Assembly (NCBI RefSeq): GCF_006715305.1
Contig: NZ_VFMY01000001.1
Span: 496,001-560,000, forward strand
Source: Arthrobacter sp. SLBN-100
Lineage (GTDB): Bacteria > Actinomycetota > Actinomycetes > Actinomycetales > Micrococcaceae
Direction: 5' to 3'
Length of the DNA: 64,000 nt
The notes under the pieces are model-generated. The model made no database searches. It was not told the DNA's origin and saw only the letters and a program-made list of their open reading frames with translations. This document shows, piece by piece, positions 14,327 to 22,808 of the stretch (the stretch's first letter is position 1; each line of letters starts with the position of its first letter). A program made the position numbers and the translations under genes.

Positions 14327-17170
14327 GTGAGTGAAACAACCAAACCGGCCCCTTACCCGTCCAACGTCCTGCAGGAGGACGCTTCCCCGGAGGGCGCCTC
14401 TGCCCTTCAAGACCCTGCAGTTCAGGACGAGGCGCAAACCCAGGCCGGCGGCTCGGTTTCAGCAACTGCCGCACCCGTGATTCCCATCACCGGGCAGCCG
14501 CGGCTGCTGGTCCTGGATGGGCATTCGATGGCCTTCCGCGCGTTTTTTGCCCTGCCTGCGGACAAGTTCTCCACCGCGAGCGGGCAGCACACGAACGCCA
14601 TCCACGGCTTCACCTCCATGCTGATCAACCTCATCAAGGAACAGCAGCCCACGCACATCGCCGTTGCCTTCGACGTCTCGGATGAGACCACCCACCGCAA
14701 GGCCGAGTACAGCGAATACAAGGGCGGCCGCAACGAGACGCCCCGCGAGATGAACAACCAGATCGACCTCATCGCGCAGGTGATGGAGGCCTGGGGCATC
14801 AAGACCATCGCAATGCCTGGCTACGAGGCCGATGACATTCTTGCCACCCTTGCCGCCATGGGCGAAAAGGCGGGCTTCGAAGTGCTGCTCGTTTCGGGTG
14901 ACCGGGACGCGTTCCAGCTGATCACGGACAACGTTTTTGTGCTCTACCCGAAGAAGGGTGTCAGCGACATCCCCAAGATGGATGCCGCCGCCATTGAAGC
15001 GAAGTACTTCGTCAGCCCCGAACGGTATTCAGACCTCGCCGCGCTGGTGGGGGAGACGGCCGACAACCTGCCGGGTGTGCCGGGTGTGGGCCCCAAGACG
15101 GCCGCTAAGTGGATCAACCTTTATGGCGGGCTTGAAGGTGTACTGGAAAACCTCGACTCCATCGGCGGGAAGGTGGGAGACGCGCTGCGCGAGAACGTCG
15201 AGTCCGTCAAGCGCAACCGCCGGCTGAACAGGCTTCTCCCGGACCTTGAACTGCCCGTCACACTGGATGACCTGTACCAGCCCCGCCCTGACCAGGCCGC
15301 CCTTGAGGATCTCTTCGACCAGCTCGAATTCAAGGCCATCCGGGGCCGGCTCTTTGCCCTTTATGGCGACGACGATACCCCCGCGCCCGAGCGCGCGAGC
15401 ATCGAAACCCCCGACTTCACCACACCCTCAGGGGCCGCGGAGCTCGCCGCATTCCTGGACGCAGGTGCCGGCCAGCGGTCCGCCCTCGCCGTGGACCTGG
15501 TTCCCGGGCGGATCGGCGAGGACGCCGCCGGCCTGGCCATCGTCCGGGACGGCGCCGCCGCCCACATCGATCTTGGCACCCAGGACGCCGAGGCCGAAAA
15601 CGTCCTGGCCGCCTGGCTGCGGGACCCCGAAGCGCCCAAGGTGATGCACGGGTTCAAGGCGGCGCTGAAGGCCCTGACCTCCCGGGGACTGGAGCTCGAA
15701 GGCGTGGTGGATGACACGTCCATCTCCGGCTACCTCATCGAGCCGGACCGGCGCACCTACGAGCTCGCCGAACTCGCCCAGCACCACCTCAACGTCGGCA
15801 TCCCCGCCGCCACTGCCAAGGCCGGCCAGCTGGAACTGTCCTTCGACGGCGACGACGAAGCCGCCGCGGGGGCGCTGGTGCAGGCCGCCGCCGTCGTGCT
15901 TGAACTGAGCCGCTTCTTCGCAGCGGAACTGAAGGAGCGCAGCGCCGAGGAACTGCTCTCCACCCTCGAACTTCCGGTCAGCCGTGTGCTGGCTGACATG
16001 GAGCTTGCCGGCATCGGGATCGACATGGCCCGGATGGACGAGCAGCTTGCAGACCTTTCCAGGGTCATCGACAACGCCCAGGAGCAGGCGTTCGCCGCGA
16101 TCGGTCACGAGGTCAACCTCGGTTCACCCAAACAGCTGCAGACCGTGCTGTTCGAGGAACTCCAGCTGCCCAAGACTAAAAAGATCAAGTCCGGCTACAC
16201 CACCGATGCCGCCTCCTTGAAAAATCTCCTGGACAAGACCGGTCACGAGTTCCTGGTCCAGCTCATGGCCCACCGTGAGGCTGCCAAGCTGCGCCAGATG
16301 CTGGAGTCGTTGAAGAAGTCCGTGGCGGAGGACGGCCGGATCCACACCACCTACGCCCAGAACGTTGCGGCCACGGGGCGGATCTCGTCCAACAACCCGA
16401 ACCTGCAGAACATCCCCATCCGCAGCGAGGAGGGCCGGCGTGTCCGCGGGATCTTTGTGGTCAGTGACGGGTACGAGTGCCTGCTCTCCGCGGATTATTC
16501 CCAGATCGAAATGCGCATCATGGCGCACCTCTCCGGTGATGCGGGCCTGATCCAGGCGTACAAGGACGGGGAGGACCTGCACCGCTTTGTGGGCTCCAAC
16601 ATCTTCCACGTGCCAACTGAAGAAGTCACCAGCGCCATGCGCTCCAAGGTGAAGGCCATGTCCTACGGCCTGGCCTACGGGCTGACCTCCTTCGGCCTGT
16701 CGAAGCAGCTGGAGATTTCGGTGGACGAGGCACGGAGCCTCATGAAGGACTACTTCGACCGGTTCGGCGCCGTCCGCGACTACCTGCGGGGCGTGGTGGA
16801 CCAGGCCCGTGTGGACGGCTACACGGCAACCATCGAGGGGCGCCGCCGGTACCTGCCCGACCTCACCAGCACCGACCGGCAGCTCCGGGAAAACGCTGAA
16901 CGGATCGCGCTTAACAGCCCCATCCAGGGCTCTGCCGCGGACATCATCAAACGGGCCATGCTCGGCGTCCACGGGGAGCTCCAGTCGCAGGGCCTCAAGT
17001 CCAGGATGCTGCTGCAGGTCCATGACGAGCTGGTGCTGGAAGTTGCGGCCGGGGAGCGCGAAGCGGTGGAAAAGCTGGTTACCGAACAGATGGCCGCCGC
17101 CGCGGACCTCAGCGTTCCGCTGGAGGTCCAGATCGGTTTCGGTCCCAGCTGGTACGACGCCGGGCACTAG
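14327..17170 (+). CDS. polA: DNA polymerase I, 947 aa
   Basis: The protein fills DNA gaps in excision repair and removes RNA primers. Order of domains: a variable N-terminal extension of about 60 residues, the 5'-3' exonuclease (LLVLDGHSMAFRAFFALP ... GYEADDILATLA ... SGDRDAFQLI), a 3'-5' exonuclease-like domain, and the family A polymerase. Polymerase motifs are A (SADYSQIEMRIMAHLSGD), B (RSKVKAMSYGLAYGLTSFGLS) and C (LLQVHDELVLEV). In the proofreading domain the usual DxE is replaced (ALAVDLVPG) and the second Asp site reads HGFKAA, so proofreading is probably lost, as in other actinobacterial enzymes. GTG at 14327 is chosen because TAGGCT sits seven bases ahead. Confidence 0.95.
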   Translation: MSETTKPAPYPSNVLQEDASPEGASALQDPAVQDEAQTQAGGSVSATAAPVIPITGQPRLLVLDGHSMAFRAFFALPADKFSTASGQHTNAIHGFTSMLINLIKEQQPTHIAVAFDVSDETTHRKAEYSEYKGGRNETPREMNNQIDLIAQVMEAWGIKTIAMPGYEADDILATLAAMGEKAGFEVLLVSGDRDAFQLITDNVFVLYPKKGVSDIPKMDAAAIEAKYFVSPERYSDLAALVGETADNLPGVPGVGPKTAAKWINLYGGLEGVLENLDSIGGKVGDALRENVESVKRNRRLNRLLPDLELPVTLDDLYQPRPDQAALEDLFDQLEFKAIRGRLFALYGDDDTPAPERASIETPDFTTPSGAAELAAFLDAGAGQRSALAVDLVPGRIGEDAAGLAIVRDGAAAHIDLGTQDAEAENVLAAWLRDPEAPKVMHGFKAALKALTSRGLELEGVVDDTSISGYLIEPDRRTYELAELAQHHLNVGIPAATAKAGQLELSFDGDDEAAAGALVQAAAVVLELSRFFAAELKERSAEELLSTLELPVSRVLADMELAGIGIDMARMDEQLADLSRVIDNAQEQAFAAIGHEVNLGSPKQLQTVLFEELQLPKTKKIKSGYTTDAASLKNLLDKTGHEFLVQLMAHREAAKLRQMLESLKKSVAEDGRIHTTYAQNVAATGRISSNNPNLQNIPIRSEEGRRVRGIFVVSDGYECLLSADYSQIEMRIMAHLSGDAGLIQAYKDGEDLHRFVGSNIFHVPTEEVTSAMRSKVKAMSYGLAYGLTSFGLSKQLEISVDEARSLMKDYFDRFGAVRDYLRGVVDQARVDGYTATIEGRRRYLPDLTSTDRQLRENAERIALNSPIQGSAADIIKRAMLGVHGELQSQGLKSRMLLQVHDELVLEVAAGEREAVEKLVTEQMAAAADLSVPLEVQIGFGPSWYDAGH

Positions 17171-17202
17171 AGAAATCCAGGACACGACGCGGGCGGGGCG
17201 CG

Positions 17203-17814
17203 ATGGACAAGTATGACGTCCGGAAACAGTTCAAGGAACTGTACGCGCCCCGCGCCCGGGACTTTCAACTGGTCACCGTCCCGCCGCTGAAGTACCTCAT
17301 GGTGGACGGACACGGCAACCCGGGGACGGCCCCGGCCTACAAGGACGCCCTGGAAGCCCTGTTCTCGGTGTCTTACGCCGTGAAGTTCGCCAGCAAGCAC
17401 GCGGGCCGCGACTACGCCGTCGGACCCCTGGAGGGTCTGTGGACGGCCGATGATCCCGGCGCTTTCAGCCGCGGTGACAAGGACAGCTGGAAGTGGACCA
17501 TGATGATCGCGCAACCTGATTGGACCGGCTCGCCGGAAGTCCACGACGGCATCGCGAAGGCGGCAACGAAAAAGCTCCCGGCGCTGGACCTGCTCCGCCT
17601 TGAAACACTTGACGAGGGGTTGTCGGTGCAGGTGCTGCACATCGGCAGTTACGACGACGAAGGCCCCATACTCCACCGGCTGCACAGCGAGTTCATGCCG
17701 GCCAATGGCCTTGCCTTTGCAGGCCTGCACCACGAGATCTACCTCAACGATGCCCGCAGGGTGGCGCCGGAAAAACTCAAGACCATCCTCCGCCAACCCG
17801 TGCGGCGGCTCTGA
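17203..17814 (+). CDS. GyrI-like small-molecule-binding domain protein, 203 aa
   Basis: The sequence has the features of the GyrI/SHV-type ligand-binding fold: VPPLKYLMVDGHGNPGTAPAYKDALEALFSVSYAVKFASK near the start, then the conserved tryptophan-containing strand PLEGLWTADD and KWTMMIAQPDW. Such proteins bind small aromatic or cationic molecules and often accompany stress or drug response. No DNA-binding domain is attached. The ATG is preceded by a G-rich ribosome-binding site. It follows polA by 32 bases, so co-transcription is possible. Confidence 0.78.
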   Translation: MDKYDVRKQFKELYAPRARDFQLVTVPPLKYLMVDGHGNPGTAPAYKDALEALFSVSYAVKFASKHAGRDYAVGPLEGLWTADDPGAFSRGDKDSWKWTMMIAQPDWTGSPEVHDGIAKAATKKLPALDLLRLETLDEGLSVQVLHIGSYDDEGPILHRLHSEFMPANGLAFAGLHHEIYLNDARRVAPEKLKTILRQPVRRL

Positions 17815-17868
17815 CGTCTGCCTCCCGCGCCCGTATGCCGGCGCTGGCGGGGCAGGGGAACTATTGGC

Positions 17869-17874
17869 TAGGCT
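17869..17874 (+). promoter_or_regulatory. -10 box for leaderless transcript of the Eis-like gene
   Basis: TAGGCT is followed by seven bases and the GTG at 17882. Confidence 0.5.
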
Positions 17875-17881
17875 CGGACGG

Positions 17882-19180
17882 GTGGCTGAGCTGAGCGGTA
17901 AGTACGAGATCCGGCGCTTCGGCGCAGTGTCCCAGGGCAACGACGGCTATGCGGCGGCGGAGACCTGGGCGCGGGCTGTCGCCTTCGGATTCCACGAGTC
18001 CACCCGTACGCCCGAGCACGTGGCAAAATCCCTCGCCACCTACGAACGGGACGGGCGCGTCCTGACCGGCGTTTACCAGACCGGTGAGGTGGCGCCGGCC
18101 TCGCTGCCGGCCGACGTACCGGTGGCCACGTTCGCCACCTTCCGCAAGACCCTCAACATCGGGTTCGGCCGGAGCCTGGAAAGCCAACTGGTCACCTCCG
18201 TCACAGTGCGGACCTCGCACCGCCGCCGGGGGCTGCTGCGCCGGATGATGAGCGAGGACCTGCGCCTCGCCAAGGATGACGGCATCGCGATGGCTGCCCT
18301 CACCGCTTCGGAAGGAACGATCTACGGACGCTTCGGCTACGGCGTCGCCAGCTTTGAGCGGACGGTCAAGGTGGATACCACCGCCCGCTTCGTCCTGCCG
18401 CACCAGCCGACGGGCAGCGTGGAAATCGCCGAGCCCAAAGCCCTGCTGCAACTGGCGCCGGAAGTTTTCGAGCGGGTGCATCGGGTAACCCCCGGTTCGC
18501 TCGGCCGCCAGGAGTGGTACCGGCAACTGGCCTCAGGATCACTTGGCCGCGACGGCAAGGAGGATCCAGCCGTCAAGGTTGCGCTCCACTACTCGGCTGA
18601 CGGTACCGTGGATGGCTACGTTTCCTACAAGTTCCTTGGCTGGGACACGCAGCCCTACACGGTGGAAGTGGTTGACCTGGTAGCGGCCGCAAATGACGCC
18701 TACCTGGAACTCTGGCAGTTCCTTGCCGCCATCGACCTGGTGCAGCGCGTCTCCTGGGATGAAGCGCCACTCGATGACCCGCTCACCTGGGCCCTCGCGG
18801 ACCCCCGCTGCATCGATTCCTCGGACAGCCGTGACATGCTGTGGCTCCGCATCCTCGACGCCGGCAGGGCCCTTGAAGCCAGGCATTACCCAGCGAATGG
18901 GGAGCTGGTCCTCGAAGTCCGGGACCCCCTGGGCCTCACGGCAGGCACCTACGCCCTCCGGGCCGACGGCGGCGAGGCCGCCGTCGAGCGTTTGGCCGAT
19001 GCCGCGGAAGCGGACCTGACGCTGGATGTCTCGGCCCTGTCGTCGATCTACCTGGGCGCCGTCTGTCCGGTGACCCTCGCGGCTGCAGGAAGGATCCGCG
19101 AAAACGCGGCCGGCTCAGCGCTGAAGGCGCGGCAGATGTTCGCCGTCGAGCGGTCCACGCACTGCCTCACCCACTTCTGA
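17882..19180 (+). CDS. Eis-like GNAT N-acetyltransferase, 432 aa
   Basis: This matches the Eis family in length and layout: an N-terminal GNAT domain with the acetyl-CoA loop VRTSHRRRGLLRRMM (about residues 105-120) and GRFGYGVASFERTV, a central GNAT-like domain, and a C-terminal sterol-carrier-like domain that ends in the conserved aromatic terminus (THCLTHF), whose carboxylate serves in catalysis in known Eis enzymes. Eis proteins acetylate amines such as aminoglycosides and polyamines; the natural substrate here is unknown. I chose GTG 17882 over earlier in-frame starts because those overlap the preceding gene and TAGGCT sits seven bases before the GTG. Confidence 0.88.
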   Translation: MAELSGKYEIRRFGAVSQGNDGYAAAETWARAVAFGFHESTRTPEHVAKSLATYERDGRVLTGVYQTGEVAPASLPADVPVATFATFRKTLNIGFGRSLESQLVTSVTVRTSHRRRGLLRRMMSEDLRLAKDDGIAMAALTASEGTIYGRFGYGVASFERTVKVDTTARFVLPHQPTGSVEIAEPKALLQLAPEVFERVHRVTPGSLGRQEWYRQLASGSLGRDGKEDPAVKVALHYSADGTVDGYVSYKFLGWDTQPYTVEVVDLVAAANDAYLELWQFLAAIDLVQRVSWDEAPLDDPLTWALADPRCIDSSDSRDMLWLRILDAGRALEARHYPANGELVLEVRDPLGLTAGTYALRADGGEAAVERLADAAEADLTLDVSALSSIYLGAVCPVTLAAAGRIRENAAGSALKARQMFAVERSTHCLTHF

Positions 19181-19315
19181 CGGCGCGCTGAATTTGTCGA
19201 CTATGGCCTGTCCGTGCCCGGAAGCCTACGCTGAACTTGTCGTGAAGCCGACCGCGCACTTTCTCCACGCCGTTGTTTACCCGATGGCTTGATCTTTTCG
19301 TTTGAGGAGGCAGCA

Positions 19316-19738
19316 ATGCCCAATGAAGCGGATGAAGGTGTTATCGACACACTGCGGGAACTCGAAGACATTGTCCGGGGAGAGGACCCCGTGTATGTCC
19401 GGTACTCCCGCGGGTATGAGGCGGACGCTGGTTCCGGAAGCACCGACACCGAAAGCGGACTGACGCTGCCGGGCCTCTCGGTCAACCCGTTGACACCGGA
19501 AGAGTGGTGGACCAGGCCGTTGAGGGACTGGCTTGCCCGCCAGATCTGCCAGTACCTGCATCTGGGCAAGAGGCAAGACCGGCACGCATGGATCCTGACC
19601 GGGAAGTGTGTGGGCCGGGGACCGGACTGCGAGCCGCTCCTTGCCAGTGTCCACCCGCTTGGCCGGCTCACGAACGGGCTGCTGGAAGAGGCGGAACGGG
19701 TTTACGAAGAACGGTTTAACGCACGGCAGGGCCCATGA
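19316..19738 (+). CDS. DUF6098-like conserved hypothetical protein, 140 aa
   Basis: I recognise this only as a conserved actinobacterial protein of unknown function (DUF6098-like, from memory). It shows the pattern VYVRYSRGYEADAGS, then ESGLTLPGLSVNPLTPEEWWTRPLRDWLARQICQYLHL and a conserved GKCVGRGPDCEPLL segment. The Trp-Trp and the cysteines are probably conserved. No transmembrane helix or signal is seen. GAGGAGG precedes the ATG at the right distance, so the start is secure. It stands alone between the Eis-like gene and rpsA. Confidence 0.75.
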   Translation: MPNEADEGVIDTLRELEDIVRGEDPVYVRYSRGYEADAGSGSTDTESGLTLPGLSVNPLTPEEWWTRPLRDWLARQICQYLHLGKRQDRHAWILTGKCVGRGPDCEPLLASVHPLGRLTNGLLEEAERVYEERFNARQGP

Positions 19739-19779
19739 CGCGGCCGGCAGGGCATGCGCCCGGCGGCCCGAATGCCGCT

Positions 19780-19809
19780 TTGACCCGCGTTACGGGCAGC
19801 GACTAGAAT
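19780..19809 (+). promoter_or_regulatory. Housekeeping promoter of rpsA
   Basis: TTGACC (19780-19785) and TAGAAT (19804-19809) are 18 bases apart, the best -35/-10 pair in the window. A transcript starting near 19816 would have a leader of about 150 bases before rpsA. Confidence 0.7.
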
Positions 19810-19892
19810 GAACGGGCGTGTGTTACGTGTGCGCAGCTTTGGTTCGCATTTGAACGCCACGCAATCAGGATGACCCGGCAATCCGCCGCGCT

Positions 19893-19933
19893 CCGCCTCC
19901 AGGTCAGTACCCGGAGGTGGTGGTCGCCTGACC
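19893..19933 (+). promoter_or_regulatory. Possible pseudoknot in the rpsA leader
   Basis: Stem 1 pairs 19893-19900 with 19913-19920 (eight pairs, one G-U). Stem 2 pairs 19902-19907, inside the loop of stem 1, with 19928-19933. The two stems interleave in the order of an H-type pseudoknot, 31 bases before the rpsA start. A role in S1 autoregulation is inference. Confidence 0.4.
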
Positions 19934-19964
19934 AACTAACTATCCACAACGGAGCCCCTACTAC

Positions 19965-21440
19965 ATGACCATCACCTCCACCGAGAAGCCCGGTACCCCC
20001 GTAGTCGCGATTAACGACATCGGTACCGCTGAGGACTTCCTCGCAGCTGTCGACGCCACCATCAAGTACTTCAACGACGGAGACCTCGTCGAAGGTACCG
20101 TCGTCAAGGTCGACCGCGATGAAGTTCTGCTCGACATCGGTTACAAGACCGAAGGTGTCATCCCCTCCCGCGAGCTTTCCATCAAGCACGACGTTGATCC
20201 CGGAGACGTTGTCTCCGTTGGCGATCAGGTCGAAGCCCTGGTGCTCACCAAGGAAGACAAAGAAGGCCGCCTGATCCTCTCCAAGAAGCGCGCTCAGTAC
20301 GAGCGTGCCTGGGGCGACATCGAGAAGGTCAAGGAAGAAGACGGTGTTGTCACCGGTACCGTCATCGAGGTCGTCAAGGGTGGTCTTATCCTCGACATCG
20401 GCCTGCGCGGCTTCCTGCCCGCATCGCTCGTCGAGATGCGCCGTGTGCGCGACCTGGCTCCGTACATCGGCCAGCAGATCGAAGCCAAGATCATCGAACT
20501 GGACAAGAACCGCAACAACGTGGTCCTGTCCCGCCGTGCATGGCTTGAGCAGACCCAGTCCGAGGTCCGCTCCACGTTCCTCAACAAGCTGGAAAAGGGC
20601 CAGGTCCGTCCCGGCGTTGTTTCCTCCATCGTCAACTTCGGTGCCTTCGTGGACCTGGGCGGCGTAGACGGCCTCGTGCACGTTTCGGAGCTGTCCTGGA
20701 AGCACATCGACCACCCGTCCGAGGTTGTCGAAGTTGGCCAGGAAGTCACCGTCGAGGTTCTCGAGGTGGACCTGGACCGCGAGCGCGTCTCCCTGTCGCT
20801 CAAGGCTACGCAGGAAGACCCGTGGCAGACCTTCGCCCGCACCCACGCCCTCGGCCAGGTTGTTCCGGGTAAGGTCACCAAGCTGGTTCCGTTCGGTGCG
20901 TTCGTCCGCGTCGAAGACGGCATCGAAGGCCTGGTCCACATCTCCGAGCTCGCCGTGCGCCACGTTGAACTGGCAGAGCAGGTTGTCTCCGTTGGCGACG
21001 AACTGTTCGTCAAGGTCATCGACATCGACCTCGAGCGCCGCCGCATCTCGCTGTCCCTCAAGCAGGCCAACGAGGGCGTCGACGCCGACAGCACCGAATT
21101 CGACCCGGCTCTGTACGGCATGGCCGCAGAGTACGACGAAGAGGGCAACTACAAGTACCCCGAGGGCTTCGATCCCGAGTCCAACGAGTGGCTTGAAGGC
21201 TACGAGAACCAGCGCGCCGCCTGGGAGCAGCAGTACGCTGACGCCCAGACCCGTTGGGAAGCCCACAAGAAGCAGGTTGCCCAGCACGCTGCCGACGACG
21301 CTGCAGCTGCAACGTCCGGTGACAGCGATTCCGGCACCACCAGCTACTCCTCGGAGCCTGCTGCCACCGACACCGGTGCCGGCACCCTGGCTTCGGACGA
21401 GGCTCTTGCTGCCCTCCGCGAGAAGCTGACCGGCAACTAA
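19965..21440 (+). CDS. rpsA: 30S ribosomal protein S1, 491 aa
   Basis: Four S1 RNA-binding repeats are visible (about residues 35-105, 120-190, 205-275 and 290-362), each with the pattern G-x-V-x-x-I/V-x-x-F/Y-G-x-F/L-V. The fourth is followed by an acidic, low-complexity tail with a Trp/Tyr-rich piece (YENQRAAWEQQYADAQTRW). Four repeats and about 490 residues are usual for actinobacteria, compared with six repeats in enterobacteria. S1 helps mRNA bind the 30S subunit. A GGAG ten bases before the ATG supports the start. It has its own promoter, a structured leader and a strong terminator, so it is monocistronic. Codon use is strongly biased to C-ending codons, as expected for a highly expressed gene. 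Confidence 0.97.
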   Translation: MTITSTEKPGTPVVAINDIGTAEDFLAAVDATIKYFNDGDLVEGTVVKVDRDEVLLDIGYKTEGVIPSRELSIKHDVDPGDVVSVGDQVEALVLTKEDKEGRLILSKKRAQYERAWGDIEKVKEEDGVVTGTVIEVVKGGLILDIGLRGFLPASLVEMRRVRDLAPYIGQQIEAKIIELDKNRNNVVLSRRAWLEQTQSEVRSTFLNKLEKGQVRPGVVSSIVNFGAFVDLGGVDGLVHVSELSWKHIDHPSEVVEVGQEVTVEVLEVDLDRERVSLSLKATQEDPWQTFARTHALGQVVPGKVTKLVPFGAFVRVEDGIEGLVHISELAVRHVELAEQVVSVGDELFVKVIDIDLERRRISLSLKQANEGVDADSTEFDPALYGMAAEYDEEGNYKYPEGFDPESNEWLEGYENQRAAWEQQYADAQTRWEAHKKQVAQHAADDAAAATSGDSDSGTTSYSSEPAATDTGAGTLASDEALAALREKLTGN

Positions 21441-21472
21441 TTGCCACCGGCCCGGACCATCCGGGCCACCGC

Positions 21473-21508
21473 AACAGACCCCCTGCCTCCGGCAGGGGGT
21501 CTGTTGTT
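21473..21508 (+). terminator. Intrinsic terminator of rpsA
   Basis: A perfect 15-bp stem (21473-21487 with 21491-21505) with a three-base loop is followed by GTTT. Confidence 0.85.
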
Positions 21509-21549
21509 TAACGCAGCTGATGGGCCGTGATTTACCGGCAACCAGCAGC

Positions 21550-22053
21550 TTAGAGTTCGACGACGGCGCTTACGGTCCCGTCGTCGTCGGGCGTGAGTAC
21601 GGCGCCGGCAGAGGCAAGCAGGCGCCGGGCACCGAGGTTTCCGGCCAGCGTACGGGCGGTCACCCGGAGGACACCGGCTTCGCGGGCCTCCGCCAGGACA
21701 AGGCGCAGCGCGGCGCTTCCGATACCACGGGACCGAAAGCTCCTGCCCAGCCAGAGGCCGGTCTCTGCCGCTTCCCGGCCCTTGCCGGTATCGGCGAGCT
21801 TGAGTCTGATGGTCCCCGCAAGGCTGCCATCAGCGCGAATGGCCCAGGTTTTCTCACCGGCTTCCCCTTCCAGGCCATGGGCGGCGGCGCGGTGGTAGCT
21901 GAAGAACCACGCGGTCCGCTCCAGGTTCCAGCCCGGTCCGCCCAGCGGGGGAGCAACCTCGTCCGGGGAGGCATCGCGCTTGGCCAGTTCGAGGAGTTGA
22001 TCCAGGACAGCTTCATCCACGTCCAGCAGGGACACGTCAGGAGATCGGGACAT
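21550..22053 (-). CDS. GNAT-family N-acetyltransferase, 167 aa
   Basis: The central part contains the acetyl-CoA binding loop in GLWLGRSFRSRGIGSAALRLVLAEAREAG, followed by RVTARTLAGNLGARRLLASAG, the usual motif B region of RimJ/RimL-like acetyltransferases. The acceptor substrate cannot be told. It overlaps the upstream IMPACT-family gene by 17 bases on the same strand, so the two form a small leftward operon that ends against the rpsA terminator. Confidence 0.85.
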   Translation of the reverse strand: MSRSPDVSLLDVDEAVLDQLLELAKRDASPDEVAPPLGGPGWNLERTAWFFSYHRAAAHGLEGEAGEKTWAIRADGSLAGTIRLKLADTGKGREAAETGLWLGRSFRSRGIGSAALRLVLAEAREAGVLRVTARTLAGNLGARRLLASAGAVLTPDDDGTVSAVVEL

Positions 22054-22726
22054 CCACCCACTCCGTTCCTTCGGTGGTCAGGTGGGCGTTGCCTGCAGTC
22101 AACAACTGCACGCGTTCCGCGGCGCTGGCGATAGCCGCAGACTCGTCCGGTACGGCCACCCGCAGGACTGTATGCCGGGCGGCGTAGCTTGTTTCAGCCA
22201 TGACGAAGCCCGCGGCACGAAGGTCGTTCTCCAGCCTGCCGGCAGCGGCGTGCGGCACTTCGACTGCGCAGACACGCAGCCGGCTCCGGCGCACCATGGG
22301 CGCCAGCGCAAGCGCTGAGGATACGGACTCTGAGTACGCGCGGACCAACCCGCCCGCCCCCAGCAGGACCCCGCCGAAATAGCGCACGACGACGGCACTT
22401 ACGTCACTGAGGTCGGCCACCCCGGCTGCGGTTGCCCTTTTGGCCAGGGCCTCCAGCATCGGAATGCCCGCTGTTCCCGACGGTTCGCCGTCATCACTGG
22501 AGCGCTGGATGTCCCGGTCCGGGCCGATGATGAATGCCGAACAGTGGTGCCGTGCGTCATGGAATTCACGGCGGAGGCCGGCCACCAGGTCCCGTGCTGC
22601 TTCTTCCGTGCCGGCCCGTCGCAGGACGGTGATGAACCTGGAGCGCTTGATCTCGATCTCGTGGCGGAAATCCTGCCCGGGCGCCAGGGTGGTGTAGCTG
22701 GCAGCCCGGCTCTCTTGCTCTTGCAC
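22037..22726 (-). CDS. IMPACT/YigZ-family protein, 229 aa
   Basis: The N-terminal domain carries the family signature: IKRSRFITVLRRAGTEEAARDLVAGL, HHCSAFIIG, SSDDGEPSGTAGIPMLEAL and VVVRYFGGVLLGAGGLVRAYSE. A C-terminal ferredoxin-like domain of about 60 residues follows (DUF1949-like). Bacterial members are linked to translation or stress by analogy with eukaryotic IMPACT, but the biochemical function is not settled. I moved the start from an ATG at 22756 to the GTG at 22726 because TAGACT lies seven bases before it on the minus strand, and residues upstream are not conserved family sequence. Divergent from coaE. Confidence 0.88.
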   Translation of the reverse strand: MQEQESRAASYTTLAPGQDFRHEIEIKRSRFITVLRRAGTEEAARDLVAGLRREFHDARHHCSAFIIGPDRDIQRSSDDGEPSGTAGIPMLEALAKRATAAGVADLSDVSAVVVRYFGGVLLGAGGLVRAYSESVSSALALAPMVRRSRLRVCAVEVPHAAAGRLENDLRAAGFVMAETSYAARHTVLRVAVPDESAAIASAAERVQLLTAGNAHLTTEGTEWVDVPIS

Positions 22727-22733
22727 CCGCCCA

Positions 22734-22739
22734 AGTCTA
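22734..22739 (-). promoter_or_regulatory. -10 box for leaderless transcript of the IMPACT-family gene
   Basis: On the minus strand TAGACT is separated by seven bases from the GTG at 22726. Confidence 0.5.
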
Positions 22740-22796
22740 GGCCCCGCTGCCCTCATCCCGAGGCGCCCGGTCAGGGAACCTGGCGGTGCGGGCTAG

Positions 22797-22802
22797 TAGG
22801 CT
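22797..22802 (+). promoter_or_regulatory. -10 box for leaderless coaE transcript
   Basis: TAGGCT is followed by six bases and then the GTG at 22809. Confidence 0.55.
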
Positions 22803-22808
22803 GACGGA

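Noticed and set aside
19803..21287. 494-residue minus-strand frame antisense to rpsA
   Set aside because: Its Val/Asp/Gly-rich composition arises from the strongly biased rpsA codons; no ribosome-binding site.
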